Position numbers and translations under genes: made by a program. DNA of 64,000 bases from Chionoecetes opilio (Eukaryota > Arthropoda > Malacostraca > Decapoda > Majidae), in NCBI GenBank assembly GCA_016584305.1, contig JACEEZ010012893.1, positions 61,373 through 125,372 of the forward strand, in the 5' to 3' direction. The notes under the pieces are model-generated. The model was not told the origin of the DNA, searched no databases, and worked only from the letters and a program-made list of their open reading frames with translations. Positions 11,908-24,757 of the stretch are shown piece by piece. Numbering within the stretch: the first letter of the stretch is position 1; each line of letters opens with the position of its first letter.

Positions 11908-11980
11908 ACCACAAGTTGACCAAAGAGTGACATGAGGTAACATGAGAGTCTATACTCCCTCCCTTTATGTATGGGAAAAG

Positions 11981-12032
11981 AGGGGGAAGGAGGGGGAGGG
12001 GAAGGAGGGGGAAAACGGGGGGAGGGAGGGGG
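11981..12032 (+). repeat. G-run cluster, potential G-quadruplex
   Basis: Seven runs of three to six G separated by A, AAGGA or AAAAC. The spacing satisfies the usual four-run G-quadruplex pattern. Confidence 0.75.
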
Positions 12033-12077
12033 TGGTAAATTAGCTACATTATGTTATACTTCCCTCCACCCTTGACA

Positions 12078-12080
12078 GAC

Positions 12081-12141
<61 letters not shown>
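12078..12141. repeat. (GA)n microsatellite, about 64 bp
   Basis: Uninterrupted GA repeats following CAGACAGACAG. Confidence 0.96.
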
Positions 12142-12145
<4 letters not shown>

Positions 12146-12315
12146 CCTGTGGTTGGTTTTCGTCACATTTGAAGTGGTGTCATGACCCTTGACACACACA
12201 CACACACGTACGTACTGTACACACACACCTAATATCGATATTGGGATGTGTGAAGGGAGCTTGAGCGTTTCAATATTCATCATCTCTCATATATACATAC
12301 ATATAAATATTATTA

Positions 12316-12656
12316 TTATTTTTTTTTTTTTTTACATTTGTGCCTATAGCGCCTGTAGGCAGTGGTGACCCAGGGCTCGGATGGTAGGCTCTGGAGGTTC
12401 ACTTTGAGGGTTCTGATGGTTGGTCCTCGCCCGTTGGTGGCGCAGGCAGGTTTCTTATAGTGACGCCTGTGAGGCTCATGCCGCCCCCCTGTGTCCTCCG
12501 ATGCACTCGCAGTCGAAGGTAGAGTTGATAGGCAGGGCATGTGGGTGTTCTTAGGCCACTCGACGGTGCGGAAAGGTTTTGGATTTCTTCGGGGATCGAA
12601 CTCGGGTCACCGAGAACGCCAGTCGGAGACTCTAACCGCTCCGCTACCGCCTCCCC
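12316..12656 (-). mobile_element. tRNA-derived SINE, family A, copy 2
   Basis: Complement of the family A consensus: poly-T at 12319-12333 (the poly(A) tail on the minus strand), then CCTATAGCGCCTGTAGGC, the GGCCACTCGACGGTGC body segment, and a head ending CTACCGCCTCCCC. It is flanked on the head side by TA and GA arrays. Confidence 0.92.
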
Positions 12657-12788
<132 letters not shown>

Positions 12789-12814
12789 ACACTCTTCCAA
12801 CCGCTCTCGACCAG

Positions 12815-13468
12815 GGGCCATATTCAAGAATTTTTCTCCACCCGTTGTATCGGTTTTTGGTATACAAGAATCAAAATACGACGCAACGCGTCGAGCTCAG
12901 GGTGGAGGTTTGAGTCAGCTGATTGGCGACAACTTGCACATCCCCCCTTCACCCCGCTCTCCACTTATTCCATCGTATTTCTTCCCAGACCATTACAGGA
13001 GAGTTTTCAACACAACCGAGAGTGACAGCCATACACTGTGAATGCACATGTGTCATCATTAAGGTAAAATCAGGTCCAGGAGGCCTTATATAGGTGTGTT
13101 AACTTGTGAGGAAGCCGGGCGGCGGCGGGAGAATGGAGGTGGCCATTGTGTGGAGCAGTGGCGGCGGGCCGTTCAAATGTACTCGCAAGCATCACTCAGG
13201 CCAATTTTTTCTGCACCAACGCCTCAGACAAGTGGCGAACACTAACTTAGCTATTAATTTAATGTGAGAAATGATAAATTTCACTAGTAAAATGTATTAG
13301 ATATGTATAAAACAGTCAAAATACTGATGCCGCTTTGGGCTCGCTTGTGTTGGTACGCCTGTCAAATATCCACCAGTCGGGGCAGTTCTTGTAGATGAGA
13401 CCAGTGGAGGTACGACGGTGGAAAATCTCCACCGGCCGGGATTTGACGAGCATTCTTGAATATAGCCC
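12815..13468. mobile_element. MITE with GGGCCATATTCAAGAAT ends (MITE-2)
   Basis: A 17-bp terminal inverted repeat (one mismatch) bounds 654 bp. The element is flanked by CAG on both sides (12812-12814 and 13469-13471), consistent with a 3-bp target duplication. No transposase frame is seen inside, so it is non-autonomous. Superfamily is not assigned. Confidence 0.75.
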
Positions 13469-13471
13469 CAG

Positions 13472-13931
13472 GTCACCGAAGCTACAAACCTCTGGGTCCG
13501 GGTCCTCCGTCTACGTCACTATCTGACCTGAGTTGCCGGATGCGCGGCCCGATTTTGCTTCGGGTCAGGTAACTGTGGTAACCCGGATGTCACACTAGCC
13601 CTGTGTCCCGGGGCTGTCACTCACCACAGGCTCAAAGGCTAATGCGACGGAGATGAGCACCGAGGCCACGTGAAGCATAGCGTATGCCCCCATCTTTACC
13701 TTACTTACCTTATAAGGTAGTAAACGAGATATAACTACGTAGTTAAAACGAATGTTTACCTAAATAAATATATTTTCTTATATACTGCCCCATTCTTCCT
13801 CCCTAAGTTTTTGAAACAAGTAATTACTGCCAGTAACGGTTCAGTTAAGTTAGGGTTACCGTTACATTACCGTTAAGTTAGATTACAGTCAGGTTAGGTT
13901 AGGTTAGATATGCAGAAATAGGGAAAAGCTG

Positions 13932-13935
<4 letters not shown>
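13472..13935. other. No gene; short TTAGG-like stretch
   Basis: Includes AGGTTAGGTTAGGTTAG at 13891-13907, a telomere-like but very short array, next to a TA microsatellite. Nothing else recognised. Confidence 0.5.

Positions 13936-14022
<87 letters not shown>
13936..14022. repeat. (TA)n microsatellite
   Basis: About 86 bp of pure TA. Confidence 0.97.
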
Positions 14023-14026
<4 letters not shown>

Positions 14027-14284
14027 AGTTTTTTCATACATTTATTTTTTGTAATTCCTTTCATTCCCAGCCTGTGAAGCTGTATTCAATTTTGAAAATA
14101 AATGTGTTTAAGTAGTATTTTATGACCCTCTCCCCGATACTTTTATCCCTGTCAATGATTTACATATATGCAATGATGCAGAAAGTTCAATCTTTTGAAT
14201 ACATTGTCATGTGTAATTGTGTATTCAGCAACCATCAACCCACTTGGAAACTGATAATCGGTTTCTTGAAACCTAAAAAACATA
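14023..14284. other. AT-rich spacer, no gene recognised
   Basis: No domain or repeat family recognised between two TA arrays. Confidence 0.45.
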
Positions 14285-14330
14285 TATATATATATATATA
14301 TATGTGTGTTTGTGTACGTATATATATATA

Positions 14331-15363
<1,033 letters not shown>

Positions 15364-15424
15364 TCCATATTGTCTTTTCTGGCACGTTGGATTGACTGTA
15401 ATTCATTTGAGTTAAACCCTGTTA

Positions 15425-17070
15425 CCTATAAAAACACAACAAAAGCGAGTAACAGTCATCTAAACATGAAAAAGGATATAGTAGAGTTCGAAAGACTACA
15501 GCGGGATACGAAAAAGTTAATAAAGTAAAGTAAGAAAGATCTCGAATTATATATTGCAAGTATCAGTAAATCTAACTCTAAAGAATTTTTTTCAGTTCGT
15601 GCGTAAGCAGAAAGTTTTCACAGCGAATATAGTTTAACTTTGCCTAGAAAACGGTAAAGATACTAATATTGAAATCGATATGGCTGAAGAATTAAACAAT
15701 TAATTTGCTTCTGTTTTTACAGTTGAAGATATAAATGGACTGGAAGAAGTGGGCTGCGATCAGAGTAACGTAATTCCACTGAGCAATTGCGAATTTCTTG
15801 AGGGCACAATAATAAAAGCAATAGATAAACTCAAAGTTAACAAATTCCATTGGCCAGATTGTATTGCACCACGAGTTTTAAACTAAGCGGTCGATATCCA
15901 AAGTACCAGACTTGTAAACCTATATAATTTTTAACAGATCCCTAAATTTCGGTATAGTTCCTTGCGATTCGAAACCTGCAAATGTTACCCCAATACAGGA
16001 AAAATGGTGAGTTGACACAATCGAGCAACTACAGACCGATCAGTCTCACATCCCTAGTATGAAAATCAATGGAAACTGTAATACGAGACAAGGTAGTACA
16101 TTTATTAGGAGAAAATAATCTGATCAAAAACTCTCAGCGCGGCTTTCGTAATAAGCGCTTTTGCCTCACAAATTTGCAAAACTTTTTGACGCATACATCA
16201 CGTTCGAGGAGACGAAAGCAGCAGCTGTGATTTATCTGGACTTTCAAAAAGCGTTTGACAAACTCCCCCATAAGCGTTTACTTAAGAAATCAAAGTCGCA
16301 CAGCATAACTGGAAATATTTTCAATTGATTTGTAGACTGGCTTTCTGAGAGAAGGCAGCGTGTCGTAATTAATGGAAAAGCATATAGCTAGTGTGATGTT
16401 ATAAGTGGTGTACCGCATGTATCTGTGTTAGGTCCTGTACTTTTCTTAATCTATGTAAATGATATTGACGAAGACCTATAACCTTTCAGATATCAACGTT
16501 TGCGGATGATACTAAAATAACGAAAAAAGCATTCACAACTGCCGATATGTAATTGCAATCTGACCTTGAGTGCTAAGATAATTTTGCAAACAAGTGGTAA
16601 ATGAAATTTGATACCGATAAGTGTAAAGTTTTGCATATAGGAAGTAATAACGATCAATTAACTACTCAATGGACGGACGTGAACTTACCAGTGTTACCGA
16701 AGAAAAAGACGCTGAAGATTATTGTAAGCAACGATCTCAAGCCCAGTAAGCATTGTTCAGAAGTTGTTAAGAGTTTTAACCGGTAAACTTACCGGTTTCA
16801 TAGGGATTTCGAGGATAGGTCTGGAAAAGTCATTCGTATACTTTTAAATGCGATAGTTCGTCCTCATCTTTAATAATCTGTTCAGTTCTGGTCGCCCTAC
16901 TATAGAAAAGATATAGTCAAGCTGGAGAGGGTGCAAAGAAAAGTTACTGAAATTATTCCGCGCCTGCAAAACAACCCATACGAATAGCGATTGAACGAAC
17001 TTAACTTCTTCAGTTTGTCAAAATATAGGTTATGAGATGACTGATAGAGCTGTTTGAAATGTTTCATGGC
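15425..17070 (+). pseudogene. Decayed CR1-like LINE, endonuclease-RT linker and RT (copy C)
   Basis: Plus-strand fragments in changing frames spell an RT in order: IIKAIDKLKVNKFHWPD-like linker (15807-15860), NYRPISLTSL (16025-16060), AVIYLDFQKAFDKLPHKRLL (16225-16285), ISGVPHVSVLGPVLF (16400-16450), TFADDTKIT (16497-16525), MKFDTDKCKVLHIG (16601-16645), then a thumb ending with WSPYYRKDIVKLERVQRKV-like sequence (16885-16950). Stops and frameshifts lie between most blocks. It is related to the LINE at 17840-21236. No 5' or 3' end is clear. Confidence 0.85.
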
Positions 17071-17329
17071 TTCGATAAATAATGTGAACATCAATATTGA
17101 ACTATTAACTGGAATTTTTTTTAACAAAGGGTTTTTTACGCACTCTTTCCTGCCAGCTTCGGCCGGAGGGAGTGGTGGGTGGGGAAGAGCCTTCAACTTT
17201 GCAATCATTCAACCTCTAATACGTAGAAACTATAGTGTTAGAAAAAAACGCAACACATGCAGCCTCGTTTGGCCCAGTATAGGCTGTTGCTGTCTGTTCT
17301 TCTTTTGTATTCCTTTGTATATTCGTCTC

Positions 17330-17835
17330 CTCCTCACCTAACTCCTTCTTCCCCTCCCCCTCTTATTCCTCCAACGCCTCCTCCTCCTCTTCTGCGCCTC
17401 CTCCTCATCTTCCTCGCCTCACTCCTCGTCCTCCTCGGCTGATGGCTACCACCACCTCTTCCGCCTCCCCTCCTCCGTGCCAATTCTCATTCACCTCATC
17501 TTTCTCCTCCTTCTCTACCTGCACTCTCTCCTCCCCCTCCTCCTCCTCCTCCTCCTCCTCCTCCTCCTCCTCCTCCTCCTCCTCCTCCTCCTCCTCCTTC
17601 TCCTCCTCCTCCTCCTCCTCCTCCTCCTCCTCACCTCCTTTTACTCCTCCCCCAACTCTCTCTGCATCTTCTTCTTCTTCCTCCTCTGCCACCTCTTCCT
17701 CCTCTTCTTCCTTCTCCGCCGCCTCTTCGTACCTTTCTTCCTCCTCCTTCGCCTCTTCCTCCTCTTCGCTTTCTTCTTCTTCCTCCTCCCCCTCATCCTC
17801 ATCCTCTGCTCCTTTCGTTCCAGTTCGGGGAGGAT
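17330..17835. repeat. Polypyrimidine (CTC/CTT)n region
   Basis: About 500 bp of nearly pure pyrimidine on the plus strand, with a clean (CTC)n core from 17535 to 17635. It gives long open frames of poly-Ser, poly-Leu or, on the other strand, poly-Glu, all spurious. Such tracts can form triplex (H-DNA) structures. Confidence 0.93.
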
Positions 17836-17959
17836 CCAGGCGACCAGCTGTTAAGGTATCTTTACCTTCACTACTTTCAATAGATTCCAGGTTCTTTGCG
17901 AAATGCAGGAAGACGTACATGAGACGAGGCTGATCGGAGAGTCCATTTTCCGAGGTCAG

Positions 17960-18417
17960 CTTGTATAATTTTGTGGTGGAGTTACTAATGATAGGAGGAA
18001 ACGCTTTTGTTTTCCAGGAGTCAGACTCAACGACATCACTGCAGCCTACGATGACGTCACCGGCAAAGCTAACGAAAATAATATATATGTCATTCACGCA
18101 GGAACAATTGAAGTGTACAGTAGCAGATCTGAAGAACTGTTGGACATATACAGGAGGAAAATTATTCGGAAATTCAAGACGAAAACTAATAACATAATTA
18201 TTTCAGGAATTCTCCCCAGAATTGGAAGTGGGTCGCCGCTGTTACGCTAAAGCTTACATCTTAAATATCAGGCTAAGTTATCGTTGCTTGCTGGAAAGCG
18301 TCAACTACGTCAACTTTTGGGATAATTCCTACGGTGGCCCCATCCTGTTTGAGGATGACGGAATACACCCAAGCCCCGTTGGCCATGCACGCTTAGGACG
18401 ACTGCTAAATGATTAAG
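17960..18417 (+). pseudogene. SGNH/GDSL esterase-like ORF1 of LINE copy D
   Basis: Reading across two frames gives FCFPGVRLNDITAAYDDV-like sequence, then NNIYVIHAGTIEVYSSRSEE, LLDIYRRKIIRKFKTKTNNI, IISGILPRIGSGS and finally FEDDGIHPSPVGHARLGRLL. The order HAGT..., SGILPR and DGIHxSPxGxxxLG matches SGNH-fold esterase domains known from CR1 ORF1 proteins. The GTND motif expected in block III reads GTIE here, which would remove an oxyanion-hole residue, while the DxxH pair near the C-terminus is kept. At least one frameshift occurs near 18200. Confidence 0.78.
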
Positions 18418-18689
18418 TTTCTTCTTGCAAATAGAAAAACGGCGAGCGGAAGGCAGCAGCATCACCGTATCCTCTCATGTACAGTAACGGTGACTTACGT
18501 TCTGTTTCAGCCTATCAATCAATCCAATCCCAATCTTAATCAAATTGACTTTATCATGCGATATATTACAGTGAACCCTAGACACCCTGCTGGCAACCCT
18601 CAAGCAAGCTTAACATAACTATTAAGGAACTTAAACTGTTAATGCCAGAAATGTTCTTTCAAACCGTAATTAATTATTGGCTGATGTTA

Positions 18690-19090
18690 ATTCCGGAACG
18701 CCCTATATTGTAAGTATCACCGAAAGTTAGATAAACATCAAAGATAAACATTTACTATCTGAAAAAGCCATTCCAGGTTACAAGACATTTCTTAATTGTC
18801 GAACGCATAAAGCCGGTGGAGGTGTTCTATACATTAAAGATGCTTGCAAACAATCTAAATCGACAAAGTAAAGCAAGGTCATTGACTCAGTGTACATAAA
18901 GATTTATCTGAACGGTAAACTGGTAACCCATGGGACAATCTATCGTCCTCCTTAATTAGATGCGGAAGTCATGCCTCCTGTATGATGAGATAAAGTCAGT
19001 TGTTAAAAGTAATTACGCCACAATCATATGTCGAGATTTTAACCTACTTCGTATTAATCGGGATGATCATTCTGCTGATAGCGAAGGTAC
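18690..19090 (+). pseudogene. APE endonuclease region of LINE copy D
   Basis: Frame-shifted pieces read ITESW-type sequence, LSEKAIPGYKTFLNCRTHKA, GGGVLYIKDACKQS (the AGGVxIYV block of APE nucleases), VYIKIYLNGKLVTHGTIYRP and then CRDFNLLRIN-like (from GDFN). These are the standard landmarks of LINE endonucleases. Several stops make it inactive. Confidence 0.78.
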
Positions 19091-19096
19091 GAAGGT

Positions 19097-20640
19097 ATGT
19101 TTGCAGGACCTGTAAATTATATATTGGTAATAAGAGATATAACAGTAGACGAAATATCAAAGTATTTGCAGAAACTTGATCCATCAAAATCCACGGGGGT
19201 TGAGGAAATCTCGCTTAAATTACTTCGAGAATGTTACAATCAACTTTCGCTCGCATTAAAAAATATATTAAATGTGTAAATCGCTAATGGAAAAAACTGT
19301 TCCAAGTATGTGGAAGTTAGCTAATGTTACACCGATATTCAAGAAAGGGAGTTTCGCAAATAATTATTGCCCAATTAGTCTAACTTCTGTGATTGTTTAT
19401 GCATTCGAGTATTCGAGAAAATACTGCGGGATGAAATAGTGTCCTATCTTGATGAAAATAGCTTTATATTAAGCTCCCAGCATGGTTTTCGTGATAACAG
19501 ATTCTGCTTAACTAACTCACCTGATTTTTTTATATCATATATTCAAACTGGGACGATAAAATACTATCGGATATAATATATCTTGATTTTCAGAAAGCCT
19601 TCGATACAGTTCCCCATAAGTGGTTATTGAATAAATTAAGGGCGCATGGTTTAGGAGACCAGTTGTGTTTATGGATTGGCTACTGTCTTTCAAACCGTAA
19701 GCAACGTGTAGTAAGAAATGGTGCTACATCATATGTGGTTAGATGTTACAAGTGGGGTGCCTCCTGGTTCGGTCTTCGGTCCAACTCTTTAACTGATATA
19801 TCTCAATGATCTTGACAACGGGCTTGTATCTAAAATATCGACATTTGCTGATGAAACCAAATTAGGCGGTAAAGCATACTACATAAGACTGAACTCATAC
19901 AACGTGGTCTAGATAAACTATCAGAGTGGAGTGATGGTTAATTAACAGGCAAATTTAGAGAAATGGCTATTAAGATTTTAATTCCGATAAATGTAAAGTA
20001 ATGCATATAGGTAACGATAATTGTAAATATACATATATTTATATCAGATGCAGAATAAGTCGTTAACTAAAATACAGCAGGAGAAGAATTTAGGTGCCGT
20101 CATTAGTAATGATCTTACGACTAGTATGCATTGCTTAGCTGCTAGTAGAAAGGTTAATTGATATGATTTTGGGCTTCATTAAACTCAAATTTGAACATAA
20201 AACTACGAAAGTAATGACACGCTTGTACACGTCTTTGGTTAGGCCGCAGATAGAATATACCGTTCAATTATGGTCGTCTTGTTTCGTAAAAGATGAAGCA
20301 AAATTTTTATAATCACTTCAAAGAAGAGCGACCAAACTGATTCGATCTCTGCGAAATTAATCTTATGAAGAGAGGTTGCGAAAACTTAATATGATTTCCT
20401 CCGTTGGGAATGATAGAAACTTATTTGATCCAAAATTTGATGATATCAATCAAGATCACCTTTTCGAGCTATCTTCTCATGTGACAGGAAGAAACAACGG
20501 TTTGAAATTAAATGGACAGCGTTTCATCACAGATCTTCGAGAAAAAAAATTTCAATGTCAGATTTAGACCAGCTAATGTTGTCGAAGCCAGCACAATAAC
20601 TACATTTAAAAACCGACTAGACGCGTACTTTAAAGTAATT
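19097..20640 (+). pseudogene. Reverse transcriptase of LINE copy D
   Basis: Recognisable blocks in varying frames: DEISKYLQKLDPSKSTGVEE (19140-19200), LANVTPIFKKGSFANNYCPI (19318-19380), SQHGFRDNRFCLTN (19480-19520), LDFQKAFDTVPHKWLLNKL-like (19580-19640), STFADETKLG (19838-19867, second active-site Asp replaced by Glu), CKVMHIGND (19990-20020) and a C-terminus with FKNRLDAYF (20605-20632). Multiple stops and frameshifts. Confidence 0.83.
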
Positions 20641-20728
20641 GTGTTTTGATATTGCCCCGCAAGTTATATTATTAAAATCCTTAGCATTGATAAGTGTTGG
20701 TGGCAGTTTTAGTGAGGTTTAGTTTTTA

Positions 20729-21037
20729 GGGGAGGCGGCGGCCGAGTGGTTAGCGTCTGGAAGTGGCAAGCTCAGTGTACCGAGCTCGAATCCGGCCATG
20801 TGTCAAATTTTACGCCAATCGTTGACTGGCCTAAGAACACCCACGTACATGCTGCCGATTAACTCTACCTTCGACAGCATGTGCATCGGAGGACACAGGA
20901 GGGCAGCATGCGCCTCTAATCACAGGCTATGAAAATCCTGCCTGCGCCACCACGGGCGAAAGCCAACCATCATAGCCCTTAGGTGAACCTCCACGGTCTA
21001 CAAGCGTTATAGGCCTAAATTTAAAAAGAAAAAAAAT
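20729..21037 (+). mobile_element. tRNA-derived SINE, family A variant, copy 3
   Basis: Family A body with a different head: GGCGGCCGAGTGGTTAGCG A-box region and GAGCTCGAATCC B-box, closer to a Ser/Leu-type tRNA head. It lacks part of the body before the tail and ends in an A-rich tail. It is inserted in the 3'-UTR of LINE copy D and so is younger than that insertion. Confidence 0.88.
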
Positions 21038-21236
21038 GCATATTACATTTCTCTCATTCTTCACAATGAAATGTCCATGTGCCTATCCTCTTTAGTGGCA
21101 TGGTATCTTTTTTCCAGCTGTTATCTTACATGTACGTAGTTTGCTATAGTTAATAGTATGTAGTTCAGCAGATACCCTAGCTCGTTATATACCAAAAGGT
21201 TTCCTAGTATTTGCTCTTTCAATGTATCTAATATAC

Positions 21237-21415
21237 TATAGGAGTAGCCGTGTGTCTGTCTGCGTGTCTGTCTGTTTTGGGTAGCCGAAACTGTAAATTC
21301 AATTTTGATGAGAGTAGGCTCAAAAAATTGCAAATAAATTTGGGTTTGGTAAGCGGTTTTGGTCCCATGTCTTTTAATAATTTTAAAGGGGGGTTTTGGG
21401 CAAAAAAAACACTTT
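21237..21415 (+). repeat. Repeat family C, partial copy 1
   Basis: Begins TCTAATATACTATAGGAGTA, then GTCTGTCTG repeats and GGGTAGCCGAAACTG. The same segment is found in complement at 29450-29634 and 50720-50920. Only the first ~180 bp of the family are present. The base before the first T is A in all three copies. Confidence 0.8.
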
Positions 21416-21489
21416 AGTTATGCTTACAGGAAGAAACTCGGGGGGAACCCCTTTGCCGCATTTCATAAATCCTTTTGCTTATGGACTTC

Positions 21490-21630
21490 CCATTTGTGTG
21501 TGTGTTTTTCATCTGTTGTATTTTAAGGGCCTTGAGCAACGCTCGATTGCCCCGTCCCCATATCAACTTTTTTTTATATTCATCCTTATGCTAGTGTTGG
21601 CCGAAGCCACCACCCCGGGGGGGGGAACAA
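21490..21630 (-). mobile_element. Degenerate tRNA-Val SINE (family V), tail half
   Basis: Matches the tail and body of family V (GGGCC..GAGCAA.GCTCG, CCATATCAAC, TTGGCCGAAGCCA.CACCCCGG) with many small insertions or homopolymer changes; the tRNA head is missing or unrecognisable. A GTGTGTGTG stretch adjoins the tail end, as in other copies. Confidence 0.75.
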
Positions 21631-21899
21631 ACCTTTTGAAAGGGGAGGTGGGCACTGGGCCTTTTTAAGATAGAGAACGGGGAGTAGACACTGGGGGGGG
21701 GAAAGGGAAACTTGCGTTATGGGAGGTTTTTAGAAGCAGGGAACTAAAGTGTCGTAAGAAGGAGAGGGAGTCGTTTAGTTAAGATAAAGGGAAAATTTTG
21801 ACAAAAAAAAGAGGCTTGTTTGAAGGTTTACTATACAAACTGTAGGATATTTTAAAAAGATAGTTTTCCCGAGAGGAATAAATATGTAGAGGATTTTGA

Positions 21900-24757
21900 T
21901 AAAAATAGCATTAACAGAAAATGGTTGGATATTGGGAAAAGGTATTCGATCCGGAAGTCAGATAGGGGGGGTATAATTTTATTTCAAAGGGCAGAGTAGG
22001 AGACGAGGGGAGGATTTTGCGTTTTATGAAAAGAATGCATTGCAGTGTTGTTTTTGAAAATGTTATAAAAAAACAGATGACAGCATGAGTCATATGGGGG
22101 GGTTTACGGAGGAACTGAGAAAAGGGTTTTTGGGGGGTAGGAAGGCCTCCAAACTTAGAAAAGGGATTCATCCTATATGGGGAAAAAAATAAAAAGGCCT
22201 GCAGATTAATGACTATGCGGGGGGGGAGTTTTTAATCTTAGGAATAAGACGGGATTTAAATCTAGGTGACAGCGACCAGAGAATTGCTAAATATAACCCG
22301 GATAATTCTTAAGAAACAATCAAGGACCCTACTAGGGGGAATAATATTCTAGATCTATTGTGACAAATGAGACATTATTTAAAATGTGGAGGTGGGGGGA
22401 ATTTAGTAATAGCGACCATTATGAGATCAGATTTAGCTTAAAATGGGAAGTTGGAAAATTAAGTGGCAATAAGCATCGAATCCTAATTCAAAAAGGCCAA
22501 TTGCAGGTTTAAGAAGACCCCTGGGGGTTTTTAAAAAGAGGGTGGGGTGGAGGGAACAAAATTTCCCAAAATAAGACAGGGCGTGACAGCGGGGAAAAGG
22601 CCCAATATAAAGGATTGGGAAGGCACCTGGAGTAATTGGCCGGTTGGGTTTGGTAGTGAGGTCGAGGCTGAGGAGGTAATTAGAGCGGTTAGACAGGGCA
22701 GTGAGGTCAGGGCTGAGGGGGAATTAAGAGGTTAGAAAGGGAAGTGGGTCGGGGCTGGAGGTTATCCCTCTTTTTGTAAGATTATAATTACGGACAGAAA
22801 AGAAATATTCCTTTGGGAAATAAAAGGTCCAAAAAGAGTGACCCAAAAAAGGGTGACCCAAATTTTTAAAACACAACATTGGGTAAAAAGAAAAACATTT
22901 TTTTAAAGGGCTCAAGGCGGGTTTTGGTAACAAAGAAAGTATAAAGTGAGGGCGGGACAGTGAAAAATTTACTCGAGTTGCTAAGAACAATTATGAGATT
23001 AAAGTGCAAAACAGGCAAAAGGGCCCCAAAAAGGGTTCATAGGTATATAAAAAAAAAGAAAGGGGAAATTAGTTGGGCCTTTAATATCGGACAGGGGGAG
23101 GTCTTAAATGGGGATGAGGATATGTGTAAGAGTCTAAATGTTTGTTCTTAAGGTTTCACGGGAGGTTACACGACAAACCCTGATATGAACAGATTTCAAA
23201 GGAAGCGATGAGGAGAAACCAAAGAATTGTGATAACTAGGAAATGTGGAAGGGGTTAGATAAAGAAAATATTTAAATCGCCAGACCCGATGAAAGGGATC
23301 CCAGGGTTTTTAACGGAAAGCAAGGGGTTGTTAGTGAGTCGTTGTGCACATTTTTTTGGAAATCGGTTGAGAAGGCGATGTGCATTTTTGTGGGGAAAAA
23401 GGAAAGTTGTACCCCTATTTAAGAAGGGAGACGAGGACTAAAATCAAATTATCGACCCGTAAATCTCTCGTGGTGGGTAAATTAGGAATCATTATTGCAA
23501 AAAAAATTGAGAGCACTTAATAAACATATTTGATCAATGTTCAAAACATGGATTACCAAAGGGTAGGTAGTCCACCAAATTTTTTGAGTTTTTATGGAAA
23601 GTTATGAGACGGCAGATAATGATAAGGATTTTTGTAAACATATCTGGACTTTAGTAAAACATTGACAAAGTACCACACGAGCGACTCTTAAATAAGGTTT
23701 TGGGGCCCTGGGATAGATGGGAAGGGTTTTTCGTTGGTCAAGCTTTGGGTAAATAATAGGGAACAAAGGTTACATTTAAGGTTCTAAATCTGAATGAGGG
23801 ACTGGTACAAAATGGAGTTTCCCCAAAGGGGCTGTTTTGGGGCCATTATATTTTTTAAATTTACACACGACTTTGGGTGTGGGATTAGCAGTGATTCAGC
23901 AAGTTGCTGATGATACAATTAGGTAGGTTATGGATACAGTCTGAGTAAGCAACGGGGGACTTAGATAACTTAACGGTGGGGGTCAGATCAGAGGAATTTA
24001 ATATTGAAAATGCAGCGTAGAATGTTGGTAGAAAAAAAACCCTGGTAATAGATACCCATAAGCAATGTTCGTAAAAGATCAGAAAGGGGAAAAAAAATCT
24101 TGGAGAGAGGTGACCCCGACCCCCGACCTAGAAACAATGTATTGAGGCAGAAATAGAGCTAATGGATATTACCAGAAGTGTTAAAAGTAGAATGCGGAAA
24201 ATTTTTCTAAAACTTTATGACCTAGTCAGGCCTCACCCGACTATGCGGGGTTTAGTTTTTGGTTTCCCTATTACAGGATGGATATATGTTGTTGAAAAAG
24301 TGCAGAGAAGGATGACCCAAAATATACAAGGGATGCGTAAATTTTTTATAGAGGGGATTGAAAATTTTTAAAATTACACCTCGAGAGACCAGGTAAGGGC
24401 GATTTATGAATTTTTAAATGGATAAAGGGATTTTAAATAAAGGAGAGGTAGGAAAAGTTCTTACGGCTTTTAACCAGGGTAGAACAAGAAGTAACGGATT
24501 CAAGCTAGAAAAGCGTAGATTTAGAAAGGAAATAGGAAAAAAATGGTTCACAAATAGGGTGGTGAACGAATGGAATGGTCTCAGTAGACAGGTAGTTAGT
24601 GCGGAGTCATTAGGGAGCTTTAAAGAGGAGCTGGATAGGTTCATGGATGGGGATGAAAGGTGGATGTAGGTAGTGTTAGGTGACAGGAACTACCACGTGT
24701 AGGCCTCGCGGCCTCTTGTAGCTTCCTTATTTTCTTATGTTCTTCTTATGTTCTAAA
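21900..24757 (+). pseudogene. CR1-like LINE of copy A family, endonuclease and RT (copy F), degraded sequence
   Basis: On the plus strand, endonuclease C-terminal sequence (GDSDQRIAKYNPD, TRGNNILDLL) lies at 22265-22360. RT blocks follow in broken frames: ETADNDKD and LDFSKT-like (23605-23660), PHERLLNKV-like (23672-23700), VADDT-like (23903-23920), then MDITRSVKSRMRKIFLKLYD (24162-24221) and QRRMTQNIQGMR. The C-terminus (24494-24669) is intact and ends GDERWM, followed by the TTATGTTC-type 3' tail to 24757. Compared with copy A, most differences before 24450 are homopolymer length changes and smears to G or T runs, which suggests consensus error as well as true decay. Confidence 0.85.

Larger units (their letters stand above)
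17840..21236 (+). mobile_element. CR1-like LINE with esterase ORF1 (copy D), interrupted by a SINE
   Basis: A long LINE relic on the plus strand. Order: ORF1 esterase (17960-18417), APE endonuclease (18690-19090), RT (19097-20640), 3'-UTR (20641-20728 and 21038-21236). SINE family A copy 3 sits in the 3'-UTR. ORF1-with-esterase followed by endonuclease-RT ORF2 is the known CR1 architecture. The 3'-UTR segment with GTAGTTCAGCAGATACCCT recurs at 10560-10600. The 5' boundary is uncertain because the polypyrimidine region adjoins it. Confidence 0.82.

Noticed and set aside
13885..13910. Telomere
   Set aside because: Only three TTAGG-like units; interstitial and degenerate.
17405..18097. Acidic poly-Glu protein frame on the minus strand, and Ser-rich frames on the plus strand
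   Set aside because: They come from the polypyrimidine tract at 17330-17835; no unique domain is attached.
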